A stretch of 64,000 bases of DNA from Azophilus sp965220835 (lineage in GTDB: Bacteria > Pseudomonadota > Gammaproteobacteria > Pseudomonadales > Azotimanducaceae): the NCBI GenBank assembly GCA_965220835.1, contig OZ244842.1, forward strand, positions 124,001-188,000, read 5' to 3'. Below the pieces are notes generated by a model. That model worked only from the letters and a program-made list of their open reading frames with translations. It was not told where the DNA came from and did no database searches. A program made the position numbers and the translations under genes. Of the stretch, positions 45,399-53,554 are shown one piece after another (the stretch's first letter is position 1; every line of letters starts with the position of its first letter).

Positions 45399-46358
45399 TC
45401 ACGCCAGCCCCAACTCCCGGTTCGCCCGCCGCAGGAACAGCAGGCCGATGGCGGCGTTGAAGAAGATGAAGAAGTTGTGCATCACCAGCCCGAACGCCGA
45501 GAGCTGGGCTTCGTTGTCCGGGAACAGCACCACCCAGATGGTGATGGCGGCGGCGCGCATCGGCGTTGGGATGGCTGCTGCGAAGAAAATCACGGGCAGC
45601 ACGCCCAGCATGTCTAGGAACGAGGCCTCCACGCCGAACAGGCGTAGCGCCAAGGTGTACACCACCACCGCGCCGAGCAGGGCGGGGGAGCGGATGGCGC
45701 TGACGATGAGGTAGCGCAGCGGCGAGGCCTCGCGGAACGCCTTGAAGATGGCCCGTTCGCGCAGCCCCTTGCCCATGGGAATGAGGCCCCGGAAGAACGC
45801 CACCCAGAGCAGGAACAGGGCCAGCACGCCCACGCCGATCCAAGGCACCAGCCCAAACTGGGCGGGCAGGGTGTCGGCGGCCATCCAATAGCCGACGTTG
45901 GCCCAGAAGGTGAGGTAGAGCAGCTCGCAGAACATGATGAAGAGCATCGATGAGCCCACCTCCCAGCCGGGCACGCCGTCCCTGCGGTTCAGGTAGAGCG
46001 CCATGGCGCCCTTGCCCACCTGTTCGTTGACGATGGAGATGATGTAGGCGCTGGCGCGGATGGGCAGGATGCCGGTCCAGGGCACTCGGGCGTTGAACCA
46101 GGACACCACCCGCCAGACCACGGTGGAGTCGATCAGGAAGAAGAAGGCGGAGTAGGGGATCATCAGCGCCAGCCAGCTCCCCCAGGAGACGCTGGCGAAG
46201 ACGTCCAGCAAGTAGCTCGCCGCCGTCAGGCCTTGGCGGGCCGCCGCACCCTCGATGCGCGTGTACAGCCACGCGAAGCAGGCCAGGGTGATCAGCCAAG
46301 GCAGCGCCCGCTGCCAGAGGGGCGGCGTGGGCCGGCTGGTGGGGGCGGTGTCGGTCAT
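45399..46358 (-). CDS. Polytopic membrane protein, flippase-like
   Basis: 319 residues with seven to eight hydrophobic segments (for example LPWLITLACFAWLYTRI, LALMIPYSAFFFLIDSTVVW, WIGVGVLALFLLWVAFF). The motif ASAYIISIVNEQVGKGAMALYL with a central Gly-Lys resembles lysylphosphatidylglycerol-synthase/UPF0104-type membrane domains, but the match is loose. The start overlaps the stop of the SDR gene by 4 bp, so the two are co-translated. Function unknown. Confidence 0.72.
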   Translation of the reverse strand: MTDTAPTSRPTPPLWQRALPWLITLACFAWLYTRIEGAAARQGLTAASYLLDVFASVSWGSWLALMIPYSAFFFLIDSTVVWRVVSWFNARVPWTGILPIRASAYIISIVNEQVGKGAMALYLNRRDGVPGWEVGSSMLFIMFCELLYLTFWANVGYWMAADTLPAQFGLVPWIGVGVLALFLLWVAFFRGLIPMGKGLRERAIFKAFREASPLRYLIVSAIRSPALLGAVVVYTLALRLFGVEASFLDMLGVLPVIFFAAAIPTPMRAAAITIWVVLFPDNEAQLSAFGLVMHNFFIFFNAAIGLLFLRRANRELGLA

Positions 46359-47278
46359 GGAGCGGGTTCCTCGTTGAAGGCGGCGCGCAGCGCGCTGTCC
46401 AGCGGCGTGAGTTCGATGCCCAGCGCCTGGCTCGCCGGTTGGGGGTCCACCGCGTCGTCCTGTTCAAGCACTTCGAGCATGTCTAAGGTCAAGGGTGGAT
46501 CGGCCATCAGGGTCTCGGCCAGCCAGGCGAACGCGCGGGCGGCGATCATTGGCGTGCTGGCGAAGGCGACCTGCCGGCCGAGAATGCGGGCGGTGCGCTC
46601 CACCAGCGCCCGGTGGGTCAGCGACTCAGGGCCACCGAGTTCAAGCACGGTGTCGCCGGGAACGCTCGGGCGCGATGCGGCGAGCAGCGCGGCCACCACG
46701 TCGGCGGCCGCGATGGGCTGCTGCAGTGCCGCGCCGCCGCGCACCAGCCTGGTGCGACCGGCAGTGGCTTGGCGCTGCAGCGCTTCGGACGCGATGTCAC
46801 CCGGGCCCAGCACCATGGGAACGCGCAGGATCACGGCCGGCACCGGCGACGCCAAGAGGATTTCGTCAGTGCGTCCGCGCGACGCCAGGCAGCCGTTCCG
46901 GGAAGCGGGGTCGGCGCCGTGGATGCTGGTGTGCACGATGCGCGCCACCCCGGCGGCCGAACAAGCCGCGGCAAGCGCCTCGGCGGGTTGCTCGTGGGCC
47001 TGTTCGTAGCGATTGGCGCGGGTCTGCTTCAGGATGCCCACCAAGTGGATGGCGGCGTCGCAGCCTTGGGCCGCTGCCTCCAGGCCGGCGCGGTCGCGGT
47101 AGTCGATGATGTGGACTTCACGCCGATTGGGAGATGGCAGGTCATCGAGGCTGTTGGCGGCCGGTTCGGAGCGGACCACGGCGCGCACCGGGGCGGCATC
47201 CGGATGGTCAGCCAAGGCGCGGATCACCAAGCGTCCGAGGTGGCCGTTGGCGCCGGTCAGCAGGATGCGGTTGGCCAC
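46355..47278 (-). CDS. NmrA-like NAD(P)-binding SDR protein
   Basis: 307 residues. The Rossmann start is ILLTGANGHLGRLVIRAL, followed by AAIHLVGILKQTRANRYEQAH (quoted in part), IVHTSIHGADP and VILRVPMVLGPG. It belongs to the atypical short-chain dehydrogenases that include NmrA, NDUFA9-like and complex I assembly proteins. A typical Tyr-x-x-x-Lys is not evident, so it may bind rather than reduce. It overlaps the membrane-protein gene by 4 bp and follows the PNPOx-like gene by 39 bp. Confidence 0.83.
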   Translation of the reverse strand: MANRILLTGANGHLGRLVIRALADHPDAAPVRAVVRSEPAANSLDDLPSPNRREVHIIDYRDRAGLEAAAQGCDAAIHLVGILKQTRANRYEQAHEQPAEALAAACSAAGVARIVHTSIHGADPASRNGCLASRGRTDEILLASPVPAVILRVPMVLGPGDIASEALQRQATAGRTRLVRGGAALQQPIAAADVVAALLAASRPSVPGDTVLELGGPESLTHRALVERTARILGRQVAFASTPMIAARAFAWLAETLMADPPLTLDMLEVLEQDDAVDPQPASQALGIELTPLDSALRAAFNEEPAP

Positions 47279-47317
47279 GGCGGGTGCTGCTTCGCGTGAC
47301 TTCCAGCCCTTGGTGGC

Positions 47318-47911
47318 TTAGTCGAGGCCGCGGCGCTTCAACTCCGCCGGCATGCGCACCGCATCGGCTTCCAGCAGCGGCCCCCGTTCCTCGTCCGTCA
47401 GCAACCCGGCCGTGTCCTTGGCCATCTTGTCACTGTCCAAGGTGATCCACTTCTCCGGCACGATTTCGATGATCACGCGCAGCGGCGAGTCCAAGCGCCT
47501 TTCAAAGTCTTTGGCTTGCTCCTCCTCCTCGGCGCTCAGCGTGCCGCCGCCGCGTCCATAGGGGCCGCGGGCCAGTGCCGGATAGAACCAGCGCTTGGTC
47601 TCCTCGTCGTCGTGGATGATGGCCCGCCCCTTGATGGTGATGGCCCCGTTCGGGCCGTCCGGGGCGGCAATGCCGCTGACCACCACGGAGCAACGCGGGT
47701 CGCGGCGGATGGCGGACACTCGGTGGCGATGGACGCCGCAGGTGATCCAGGCCCGCCCCTCGTGCCACACGAAGGCGTGCACCACGCCGACCGCCCAGCC
47801 ATCCTTGGTGGTCCAATTGAACACGCACTCCCGCGCCTTGCTCAGCAACTCTTCGCGCTGCGCCTCGGAGAAGGGGTAGATTGACACCTGTTCATGGTCT
47901 TGGCTTGACAC
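47318..47911 (-). CDS. Pyridoxamine 5'-phosphate oxidase-like flavin/F420-binding protein
   Basis: 197 residues with the split-barrel pattern: CVFNWTTKDGWAVGVVHAFVW, AWITCGVHRHRVSAIRRDPRCSVVVSG (quoted in parts) and AITIKGRAIIHDD. This PNPOx-like superfamily binds FMN or F420. It heads a minus-strand run with the SDR and membrane genes. A biosynthetic pyridoxine role is unlikely, given the absence of the C-terminal PdxH signature. Confidence 0.82.
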   Translation of the reverse strand: MSSQDHEQVSIYPFSEAQREELLSKARECVFNWTTKDGWAVGVVHAFVWHEGRAWITCGVHRHRVSAIRRDPRCSVVVSGIAAPDGPNGAITIKGRAIIHDDEETKRWFYPALARGPYGRGGGTLSAEEEEQAKDFERRLDSPLRVIIEIVPEKWITLDSDKMAKDTAGLLTDEERGPLLEADAVRMPAELKRRGLD

Positions 47912-48171
47912 TGCTCCTCCTATCCTGAGATCCGTTGCAGACGCGGCTAATCTAACACGCTTGGCGAAGCGGTTGAGGGTTCAGGAGCCGGAGGTATCGC
48001 CGCCGCCCATCAAACCGCCTAGGGCTAGCCGCCCACCGCGCAGCGGCACCTCCTGCCACAGCCGCAAGGCCGCCCCGCCAAGCCGTTGATCTTGGCTAAG
48101 GGGAAGCTGAAGAGACCGATTGCGAATAGGCTCGGCTATTCGTCGCTGCCACCAAACCTATACAATATCAA

Positions 48172-48233
48172 CCACATCTGGTGGATTATGTATACATTTT
48201 CCACCACATGTGGCGTAAAGTGTATACCTTTAG
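48172..48233. promoter_or_regulatory. Duplicated palindromic box, probable operator
   Basis: Two ~29-bp direct copies, at 48172-48200 and 48204-48233, each join a CCACA-TGTGG-type palindrome (CCACATGTGG is perfect at 48204) to a GTATAC palindrome. They end 15 bp before the ATPase gene at 48249. The rest of the 337-bp gap (47912-48248) shows no gene. The spacing suggests a dimeric regulator binding twice over the promoter. Confidence 0.6.
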
Positions 48234-48248
48234 GCGAGGGCGACAGCC

Positions 48249-49676
48249 ATGAAACGCGGAGAGGCGCAGCAAATTCTGGCGGCCACCAACCGTTGGTGGC
48301 GCGACCCGGGAAGTTGGACCGCAAGGGATCCTGACCTGCGCGAAGTGGAACGGGCGCCGTTCCGATACCAAGCCGATGTGCTTGCCGACCTCGCTCCGGG
48401 TGGGCTGTACATTCTGCGCGGTCCCCGGCGCGTCGGCAAAACGGTTGCCGTCAAGGGCGTCATACGCGACCTAGTGGCAAGCGGCGTGCCGCCGCGGCGC
48501 ATTGCCCATATGGCCATGGATGGGTTGCGCAGCAGAGATCTTGGCCTGCTGGTGGATGCGGCGGACGGCCTAATGCCAGCTGATGGCCATCGCTATTGGT
48601 TCATTGACGAAATCACAGGCATCACTGACGGGTGGCCGGAACGCGTGAAGTGGCTGCGCGACAATGATGCCCGATTTCGCACCGACACCGTTGTGCTTAC
48701 CGGGTCTTCAGCCGCTGGCCTTACCCAGGCCACCAAGGCGCTCGCGGGCCGTCGGGGCGATGCGCGAGCGCCAGATCGCGTGCTTTTGCCCATGGGGTTC
48801 CGGTCTTTCGTGCGCGCGGTGTCTGACCCGTCGGTACTTGAGCAGCCCGCGCTGAAGCCCTATCGCATTGCGGATCTGTCACATGAAGAGTTGAGGCAAG
48901 CCCTGCCGGAGCTTGCGCCATGGCAAGACCTGTTGATCCGCGCATGGGAGACCTATCTGGGCTGCGGAGGGTTTCCTGCCGCGGTGGCGCAACACGTGGC
49001 CACCCGTGCGGAACCGTCGGCGCTGCGCCGCAGTCTGGTGGACGTCATTCACGGTGATGCCTTCCGTCGCGCGGACTGGTCCCAAACTCAAAGCACTGAC
49101 CTGTTGCGGCGGCTGTCAGCGAACGTTTGTTCGCCCCTCAATGCCGCATCCCTTGCCAACGACACCGGCGTTCCCCAAGCGACTCTGAAGCGCCGCCTTG
49201 ATGAACTGCGCGAGGCCTTCATCGTCTGGCCCTGTTACCGCGAAGACAACCTTAGGCCGAAGCTTGGCGCGCAACCGAAGGTGTACTTCACCGACCCCAT
49301 CTACGCCAATTTGACATCGGATTCCGAACGCGCCGCGTCAGCGAGGCAACTCGACTTCTCAAGGCTTTCGCAGCAGCAACTTGGCTTGGCGCTGCTGCGA
49401 GCCCTCGAGCGCGCCACTCCGGGGACGTTGGTGGGATACGACCAAGTGCTGCATCATCGCACCTCATCGCGCAAGGAGATTGACTTCGTTGGCCCGCAAT
49501 TCGGGGGCATCGCGTTCGAGTCCAAGTACGTGGATGGTGGCTGGCGCCGCGAGGCTCTCACGCTGAAGGCGTCCCGCTGGCGGGGTGTGGTGGCCACCCG
49601 CTCCGAGTTGGACCTTTCCGATCCTGAAGTCGTTGCGGCACCGGCCGCGCTGCTCGCCTGGCTGCTCGATTCGTAG
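48249..49676 (+). CDS. AAA ATPase with DUF4143-like C-terminal nuclease fold
   Basis: 475 residues. The Walker A motif GPRRVGKT is at 58-65 and the Walker B-like strand is HRYWFIDEITGI. Later LTGSSAAGL fits sensor 1 of the AAA_14/DUF4143 family. A winged-helix-like stretch (NAASLANDTGVPQATLKRRL) is followed by a C-terminal core EIDFVGPQFGGIAFESKY, which has the D-(x)n-E-x-K pattern of a restriction-endonuclease fold. Such proteins are common, of unknown role, and often lie in mobile regions. Confidence 0.83.
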   Translation: MKRGEAQQILAATNRWWRDPGSWTARDPDLREVERAPFRYQADVLADLAPGGLYILRGPRRVGKTVAVKGVIRDLVASGVPPRRIAHMAMDGLRSRDLGLLVDAADGLMPADGHRYWFIDEITGITDGWPERVKWLRDNDARFRTDTVVLTGSSAAGLTQATKALAGRRGDARAPDRVLLPMGFRSFVRAVSDPSVLEQPALKPYRIADLSHEELRQALPELAPWQDLLIRAWETYLGCGGFPAAVAQHVATRAEPSALRRSLVDVIHGDAFRRADWSQTQSTDLLRRLSANVCSPLNAASLANDTGVPQATLKRRLDELREAFIVWPCYREDNLRPKLGAQPKVYFTDPIYANLTSDSERAASARQLDFSRLSQQQLGLALLRALERATPGTLVGYDQVLHHRTSSRKEIDFVGPQFGGIAFESKYVDGGWRREALTLKASRWRGVVATRSELDLSDPEVVAAPAALLAWLLDS

Positions 49677-49763
49677 GCGCGGGCAGCAGCGCGTCCGCCT
49701 AGGAGCGGGCAAATCATTCGGATGCCAAGCGGAAAGCCTGAATCGGTGCTAACCTATTGAGCC

Positions 49764-51515
49764 ATGGCCTCCTCGATTCCCGAGTCCTTCATCAACCAAC
49801 TGCATGACCGGGCTGATATCGTCGCAGTGATTGGTAGCCGGGTAGCGCTCAAGAAGAGCGGCAAGGACTATCAGGGGCTGTGTCCCTTCCACGAGGAGAA
49901 GACGCCTTCGTTCAGCGTGAGTCCCACCAAGAATCTGTACTACTGCTTCGGCTGCGGGGCAGGAGGTGGCGCAATCAAGTTCCTTCGGGAGTTCGAAGGA
50001 CTGTCGTTCATAGAAGCGGTGGAGTCCTTGGCAGCCTCCATGGGCATGGAGGTGCCTCGCCGAGAATCGAAGACGCCAAGCCGCGACCTTAAGCCGCTGT
50101 TCCACGCGATGGATGCTGCGGAGAGTTACTTCAAGGCGCAACTCAAGGCGTCATCCCCGGCTAAAGACTACCTTCAAGGGCGGGGCCTTACGGGAGCTAT
50201 GGCCCGAGATTTCAACTTGGGCTTCGCCCCAAAGGCTTGGAACAGCTTGCGCGATGCCTTGGTTGGGGGGAACCGTCCGGTGCAACCAAAGGTGCTTCTC
50301 GAGGCGGGACTGATCAGTCGAAACAAAGGCGGGAACGAGTATGACCGCTTCCGGGAGCGCATCATGTTCCCAGTGCGCGATAGCCAAGGCAGGATCGTCG
50401 CCTTCGGTGGCCGACTGATTGGCGACGGCGACGGACCAAAGTACCTGAACTCGCCTGAAACGCCCATCTTCCAAAAAAGCCGGGAACTCTACGGCCTCTT
50501 TGAGGCCCGCAAATCCGTGCGTCCTTTGACTTCGCTGATCGTTGTCGAAGGTTACATGGACGTCATCGCCTTGGCTCAAGCCGGCATTCGCAATGTGGTC
50601 GCAGCCTTGGGTACGGCCACAGGGGAGGAGCACTACCGCAAACTGTACAGCGTTGTCGACGAAGTAATCTGTTGCTTTGACGGCGACGCTGCCGGGCGGC
50701 GCGCAGCTTGGAAGGCTCTGGAGAGTGCGCTCGGTCAACTGAGTGAAGGGCGGCGGCTTAAGTTCATGTTTTTGCCGGATGGGGAAGATCCGGACACGCT
50801 AGTGCGCCAACATGGCGTTGATGACTTCCGTAGCAGGATAGACGGCGCGACGCCTGCCATTGAGTATCTGTTTGACCAACTCACCGACGGGCGCAACCTC
50901 AGCGTGCTGGAGGACCGCGCCCTACTCGCAGAGGAAGCGGTCAAGTACTTGCAGCTGGTGCCGTCTGGCAGTCCGCTGAGGCGAATGATGCAAGACCGAT
51001 TGCACAAGCTCACAGGCATTGCTGGACTCGACTGGGACCGGGAGCCCGCTAGATCAGCCAGCCAGCAGCAAAGCAGACAAAGGCCAATCCAAGCGCCAGT
51101 GCGTGACGAATTGCCGCAGAAATTGCTGAGGATGTTGCTAAAGGCGCCCAACTTGGCCGCTGGGCTCGATCCAGCTACCGTTGATCTGCTGGTCGAAGGA
51201 CAAAAGGCTCCGCTGTTTGCCGAGGTGATTCGCTACGCCGCCAGCCATGCCAACTGCGACGTTTCCCAAATCCTCGGCCGATGGCAAGGGCAGGAGGGCT
51301 ATAACGAATTGGAGCGTCTGTGCCAGCTTCCGTCAATGCTCGACAGGCACGGCTTGGCGATCGAATTCCGGGAGGGAGTTGAACGATTGCAGGAGTTGGC
51401 CGCACGCCAGCACCGCACCAAGTTGCTGGAGCGCATGCGCGGCAACCCATCTGATGAGAAGGCGCGGCTCGCTGAGTACATTGCCCTGCGGCAAAGCGCG
51501 GAGGCGCAAGGCTAG
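49764..51515 (+). CDS. dnaG: DNA primase
   Basis: 583 residues, close to the usual length. It makes RNA primers at the replication fork. The zinc ribbon is Cys40, His43, Cys61 and Cys64 (LCPFHEEKTPSFSVSP, YYCFGCGAGG). The catalytic core has the RNA-polymerase-basic motif ERIMFPVRD, and the TOPRIM acidic residues are in VVEGYMDVIAL and CCFDGDAAGRRAAWKAL. The C-terminal ~150 residues are the helicase-binding domain. rpoD, its usual neighbour in many gammaproteobacteria, does not follow. Confidence 0.96.
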   Translation: MASSIPESFINQLHDRADIVAVIGSRVALKKSGKDYQGLCPFHEEKTPSFSVSPTKNLYYCFGCGAGGGAIKFLREFEGLSFIEAVESLAASMGMEVPRRESKTPSRDLKPLFHAMDAAESYFKAQLKASSPAKDYLQGRGLTGAMARDFNLGFAPKAWNSLRDALVGGNRPVQPKVLLEAGLISRNKGGNEYDRFRERIMFPVRDSQGRIVAFGGRLIGDGDGPKYLNSPETPIFQKSRELYGLFEARKSVRPLTSLIVVEGYMDVIALAQAGIRNVVAALGTATGEEHYRKLYSVVDEVICCFDGDAAGRRAAWKALESALGQLSEGRRLKFMFLPDGEDPDTLVRQHGVDDFRSRIDGATPAIEYLFDQLTDGRNLSVLEDRALLAEEAVKYLQLVPSGSPLRRMMQDRLHKLTGIAGLDWDREPARSASQQQSRQRPIQAPVRDELPQKLLRMLLKAPNLAAGLDPATVDLLVEGQKAPLFAEVIRYAASHANCDVSQILGRWQGQEGYNELERLCQLPSMLDRHGLAIEFREGVERLQELAARQHRTKLLERMRGNPSDEKARLAEYIALRQSAEAQG

Positions 51516-51552
51516 AGAGTGCAAAACATCCCTTTCGGGAACTGCGTTGTCA

Positions 51553-51624
51553 TCAAAGCTTAACCAAGGGCATCTTGCCGACGGCGGTGATGATGCAGTT
51601 GAGATAGTTCCAGCGCTCTGCTGC
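51553..51624 (-). pseudogene. Remnant of an enoyl-CoA hydratase gene
   Basis: A 23-residue stretch ending AERWNYLNCIITAVGKMPLVKL aligns with ETAERWGYLNRIFTADGIG of the intact hydratase beginning ~80 bp away on the same strand. The copy has no start and stops at 51553. It looks like a decayed tandem duplicate. Confidence 0.5.
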
Positions 51625-51701
51625 AGGAGAACGCTCTCCCCTCCGAGCTTCTTCCAATTCTAGACTTGCAGGCTTCCAGTTATCGGCCCATTGACTTCCA
51701 A

Positions 51702-52538
51702 TCAGCCGACATTGTTGATCTCGGCGTTCAGTTCCCCCACGCGCAGTTCTCCTGCACGGGTTTGCCCGCCGGCGTCCAAGAAGCGTCGCATGGCGCTTTG
51801 GGCGCTGTCGGTGCGCAGCAGCCGTTGGAACAGGTAGGCTTCGTCGAGCAGGCCCTCGGCCAACGGCTGCTCGGCGGCGTTGACCGCCTCCTTGGCGAGG
51901 CGCACGGCTTCGATGGGGAAGGAGGCGATTCGCTTCGCGAGTTCATCAACGAAGGGGCCAATGCCGTCAGCGGTGAAGATGCGGTTGAGATACCCCCAGC
52001 GCTCGGCGGTTTCCGCGTCTAGGTCGCCGCCGCCGAGAATGATCTCCAAGGCCCGTCCGCGCCCCACCAAGCGCGGCAGGCGCTGGGTGCCGGTGCCGCC
52101 GGGCAGGATGCCGATGGGCACTTCCATCTGGTTGATGACGGTCTTGCCGCGCACGCCGTAACGGAGGTCGCAACTGGCCGCCAACTCGCTGCCGCCGCCG
52201 CCCACACGGCCCTCAATTTGCGCAATCACCACCTTGTCCATGGTGCGGAAGCGTTCGCACATCTGGTGAAAGGGGTTGAGTTCGGAGTCCCGCTCCGCCG
52301 CGCCCTCGACGGGAAAGCCCAGAATGGCCTCAACGTCGAAGTGGGCGATGAAGAAGTCGGGGTCGGCGCTCTTGAGCACCACAACGGACAAGGCCGGATC
52401 CGCCTTCAATTCGGAGGACAGCTTCATCAAGTCAATGTAGAGGGCTTGGTTCATCAGGTTGATGGGCGGGTTGTTGATGGTGACGGTGGCGATGCGCCCC
52501 GAAATCTCAACGGCCAGCCGATCGTAGGTGTACGCCAT
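51702..52538 (-). CDS. Enoyl-CoA hydratase/isomerase family protein
   Basis: 278 residues from the ATG at 52538; an upstream extension runs opposite another gene and was dropped. Crotonase features are ATVTINNPPINLMNQ, the oxyanion segment FFIAHFDVEAI, VIAQIEGRVGGGGSELAASCDLRYG (in parts) and a second oxyanion loop EVPIGILPGGTGTQRLPRLVG. One usual catalytic Glu seems kept in GGSELAASCD. It should act in fatty-acid or amino-acid beta-oxidation. It starts 46 bp from a divergent small gene. Confidence 0.88.
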   Translation of the reverse strand: MAYTYDRLAVEISGRIATVTINNPPINLMNQALYIDLMKLSSELKADPALSVVVLKSADPDFFIAHFDVEAILGFPVEGAAERDSELNPFHQMCERFRTMDKVVIAQIEGRVGGGGSELAASCDLRYGVRGKTVINQMEVPIGILPGGTGTQRLPRLVGRGRALEIILGGGDLDAETAERWGYLNRIFTADGIGPFVDELAKRIASFPIEAVRLAKEAVNAAEQPLAEGLLDEAYLFQRLLRTDSAQSAMRRFLDAGGQTRAGELRVGELNAEINNVG

Positions 52539-52584
52539 GGCAATTCTCCTGTGGTCGCAACGGTTTGCTGCTACTGTAGCGGTT

Positions 52585-53076
52585 ATGGGCACCCATCGCA
52601 CAGTTTGGCGTCGGACGGCAACGCGGGTTCTGGCCGCCGCCACGGCCTTGGCCGCGCAGGCCGCCTTCGCAGCCACCGTGGAGGACTGCGCCGCCGCGGA
52701 GGACGCCGCAGCCGAGTCCGCCTGCATGGACGGTCTGGCCAGCGCCTCTGCTACACCGGAGGTCGTCGAATCGTCAATAGCTCTGCTCGATCGCCTTCCG
52801 GGCGGCAAACTCGTGTTCCAGCTAGCCAATGGCCAAGCCTGGGTGCAGCAGTCAGCAAGGTTCATCGTAGTGGAGACCGGCGAGCAAGTCATCGTCGCCC
52901 CAGCCCGCCTCACCGGCGGCCACATCCTCACCACCGAACGCAGCGCCACCACCCGAGTGCAGCGATTGGAGGAGCCCTCAGCTGGGGAGCAGGCGAGTGC
53001 CCCACGCTCCTCGACGGGCCACCCCTCGGTGGGTGCAGGCCCCAATGCAGACTCAACGGATGTGCGGGCACAGTGA
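52585..53076 (+). CDS. Small exported protein with repeat-derived tail
   Basis: 163 residues from the ATG at 52585. A signal peptide covers about residues 1-29 (AAATALAAQAAFA). The central domain (LVFQLANGQAWVQ, VIVAPARLTGGHILTTERSATTRVQRL) resembles small periplasmic proteins with an F-x-L-x-NGQ-x-W core, family unnamed. The last ~35 residues, from EEPSAGEQASAPRSS on, come from the 45-bp palindromic repeat family (52973-53020), here read in a different frame from the other copies. Confidence 0.68.
   Translation: MGTHRTVWRRTATRVLAAATALAAQAAFAATVEDCAAAEDAAAESACMDGLASASATPEVVESSIALLDRLPGGKLVFQLANGQAWVQQSARFIVVETGEQVIVAPARLTGGHILTTERSATTRVQRLEEPSAGEQASAPRSSTGHPSVGAGPNADSTDVRAQ
52973..53020. repeat. 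Copy of the 45-bp coding repeat
   Basis: Begins AGCCCTCAGCTGGGGAGC and continues with a degenerate version of the 45-bp unit found at 17636-17950 and 53601-53690. It lies inside the 3' end of the small exported-protein gene. Confidence 0.75.
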
Positions 53077-53108
53077 CACTTCCAAATCTCTCCCGCTCAA
53101 CGAGCGCG

Positions 53109-53169
53109 GAGTTTCGCGCCAGCGAAACTCTAACGCAGTCTGGCGGTCGCGCCGCGGCCGCCAGACTGC
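53109..53169. repeat. Two adjacent perfect hairpins
   Basis: First hairpin: GAGTTTCGC (53109-53117), loop GCCA, GCGAAACTC (53122-53130). Second: GCAGTCTGGCGG (53135-53146) pairs perfectly with CCGCCAGACTGC (53158-53169). They lie between the small exported-protein gene and hfq and may end transcription or belong to a REP-like family. No U tract follows. Confidence 0.75.
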
Positions 53170-53305
53170 GCCGCAGCCCTTGCGGCCGCGCATGGATGGC
53201 CTTCGAGCCGCCGCCGTAGTAACCTGTGGGCTTGCGGGGTCACATTTAGGGAAGGGAAGGTGGACATTGGCTTAACCGTAACCGTGAACCCGCAAGGAGC
53301 AAATA

Positions 53306-53554
53306 ATGACTAAAGGGATCTCGGTTCAGGACCCCTACCTTAACGCTCTGCGCAGGGAGCGCGTGCCGGTGTCGGTTTACTTGGTTAACGGCATAAAGCT
53401 GCAAGGCAAAATTGAGTCGTTCGATCAGTTCGTCGTCTTGCTGCGCAACTCCGTCAGCCAGATGATCTACAAACACGCCATATCCACCGTCGTGCCGTCC
53501 CGCAACATTCATCTGCCCCCCAGCGAGGATGCCGCCGACCAAGACCGCACCTAA
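53306..53554 (+). CDS. hfq: RNA chaperone Hfq
   Basis: 82 residues, a compact Hfq. The Sm1 motif is in PVSVYLVNGIKLQGKIESFD and the Sm2 motif YKHAISTVVP, with the conserved Lys-His. It forms a hexamer that pairs small RNAs with mRNAs. GGAG precedes the ATG by about 8 bases. hflX follows, overlapping by 26 bp if the first ATG of hflX is used. Confidence 0.96.
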   Translation: MTKGISVQDPYLNALRRERVPVSVYLVNGIKLQGKIESFDQFVVLLRNSVSQMIYKHAISTVVPSRNIHLPPSEDAADQDRT

